Shown here piece after piece: positions 6,492-6,514 of a DNA stretch of 6,514 bases. The stretch comes from UBA11346 sp038060575 (GTDB lineage: Bacteria; Planctomycetota; UBA11346). The position numbers and the translations under genes were made by a program. The stretch covers positions 1-6,514 of the forward strand of contig CAZZAM010000077.1 in assembly GCA_964652775.1 (NCBI GenBank). The letters are read 5' to 3'. The stretch's first letter is position 1; each line of letters begins with the position of its first letter. The notes under the pieces were generated by a model. That model saw nothing but the letters and a program-made list of their open reading frames with translations. It made no database searches and had not been told where the DNA came from.

Positions 6492-6514
6492 AATGCTGGA
6501 ATGCTGGAATGCTG
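6492..6514. repeat. Tandem octamer AATGCTGG, about 2.9 copies, at the right edge
   Basis: AATGCTGG at 6492-6499 and 6500-6507, then AATGCTG cut by the window end; a degenerate AAATGCC precedes it (6484-6490). It lies about 33 nt upstream of the ATG of the GCSHDK gene, with a C/T-rich stretch on the minus strand (6459-6483) between. It differs from the 2500-2521 unit by one base of eight (AATGCTGG against AATGCTCG). Confidence 0.8.

Overview
This 6.5 kb window is GC-rich bacterial DNA in which every convincing gene lies on the minus strand. It therefore reads from right to left. Three things suggest a free-living, heterotrophic member of the Planctomycetes/Verrucomicrobia (PVC) group: start codons are mostly without Shine-Dalgarno sequences, a SMUG1-type uracil-DNA glycosylase is present (uncommon in bacteria, known from this kind of lineage), and the gaps between genes carry short degenerate tandem repeats. 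This placement is an inference from gene content and repeat style; no rRNA or other marker gene is present.

Layout in the direction of transcription. (1) The right edge carries three copies of an AATGCTGG octamer, just before a 164-aa conserved protein of unknown function with a GCSHDK motif. (2) That gene ends in a 4-bp GTGA overlap with the start of smug1 (237 aa after start correction). (3) Thirteen bases after smug1 comes a secreted polysaccharide lyase of family PL8 (889 aa after start correction), with a Shine-Dalgarno sequence and a signal peptide. (4) A 179-bp gap follows, holding octamer and heptamer repeats around a strong imperfect hairpin; this probably separates two transcription units. 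(5) A DUF485 small membrane protein and an ActP-like sodium:solute symporter follow, three bases apart, the same pairing as yjcH-actP of Escherichia coli. (6) The last 234 bases hold no credible gene; the left edge has three CTCTGCG repeats.

How the genes may work together. The PL8 lyase would cleave an acidic polysaccharide outside the cytoplasm, and the DUF485/symporter pair would import a small carboxylate such as acetate. Both fit a polysaccharide-degrading lifestyle, but the sequence does not show that they share a pathway. The tight coupling of smug1 to the unknown GCSHDK protein is the most suggestive functional link.

No wholly new system can be demonstrated here. The points most worth following are the GCSHDK-SMUG1 coupling, the apparent loss of the NxEN glutamate in the PL8 lyase, the large extra loop in the symporter, and the hairpin flanked by repeats.
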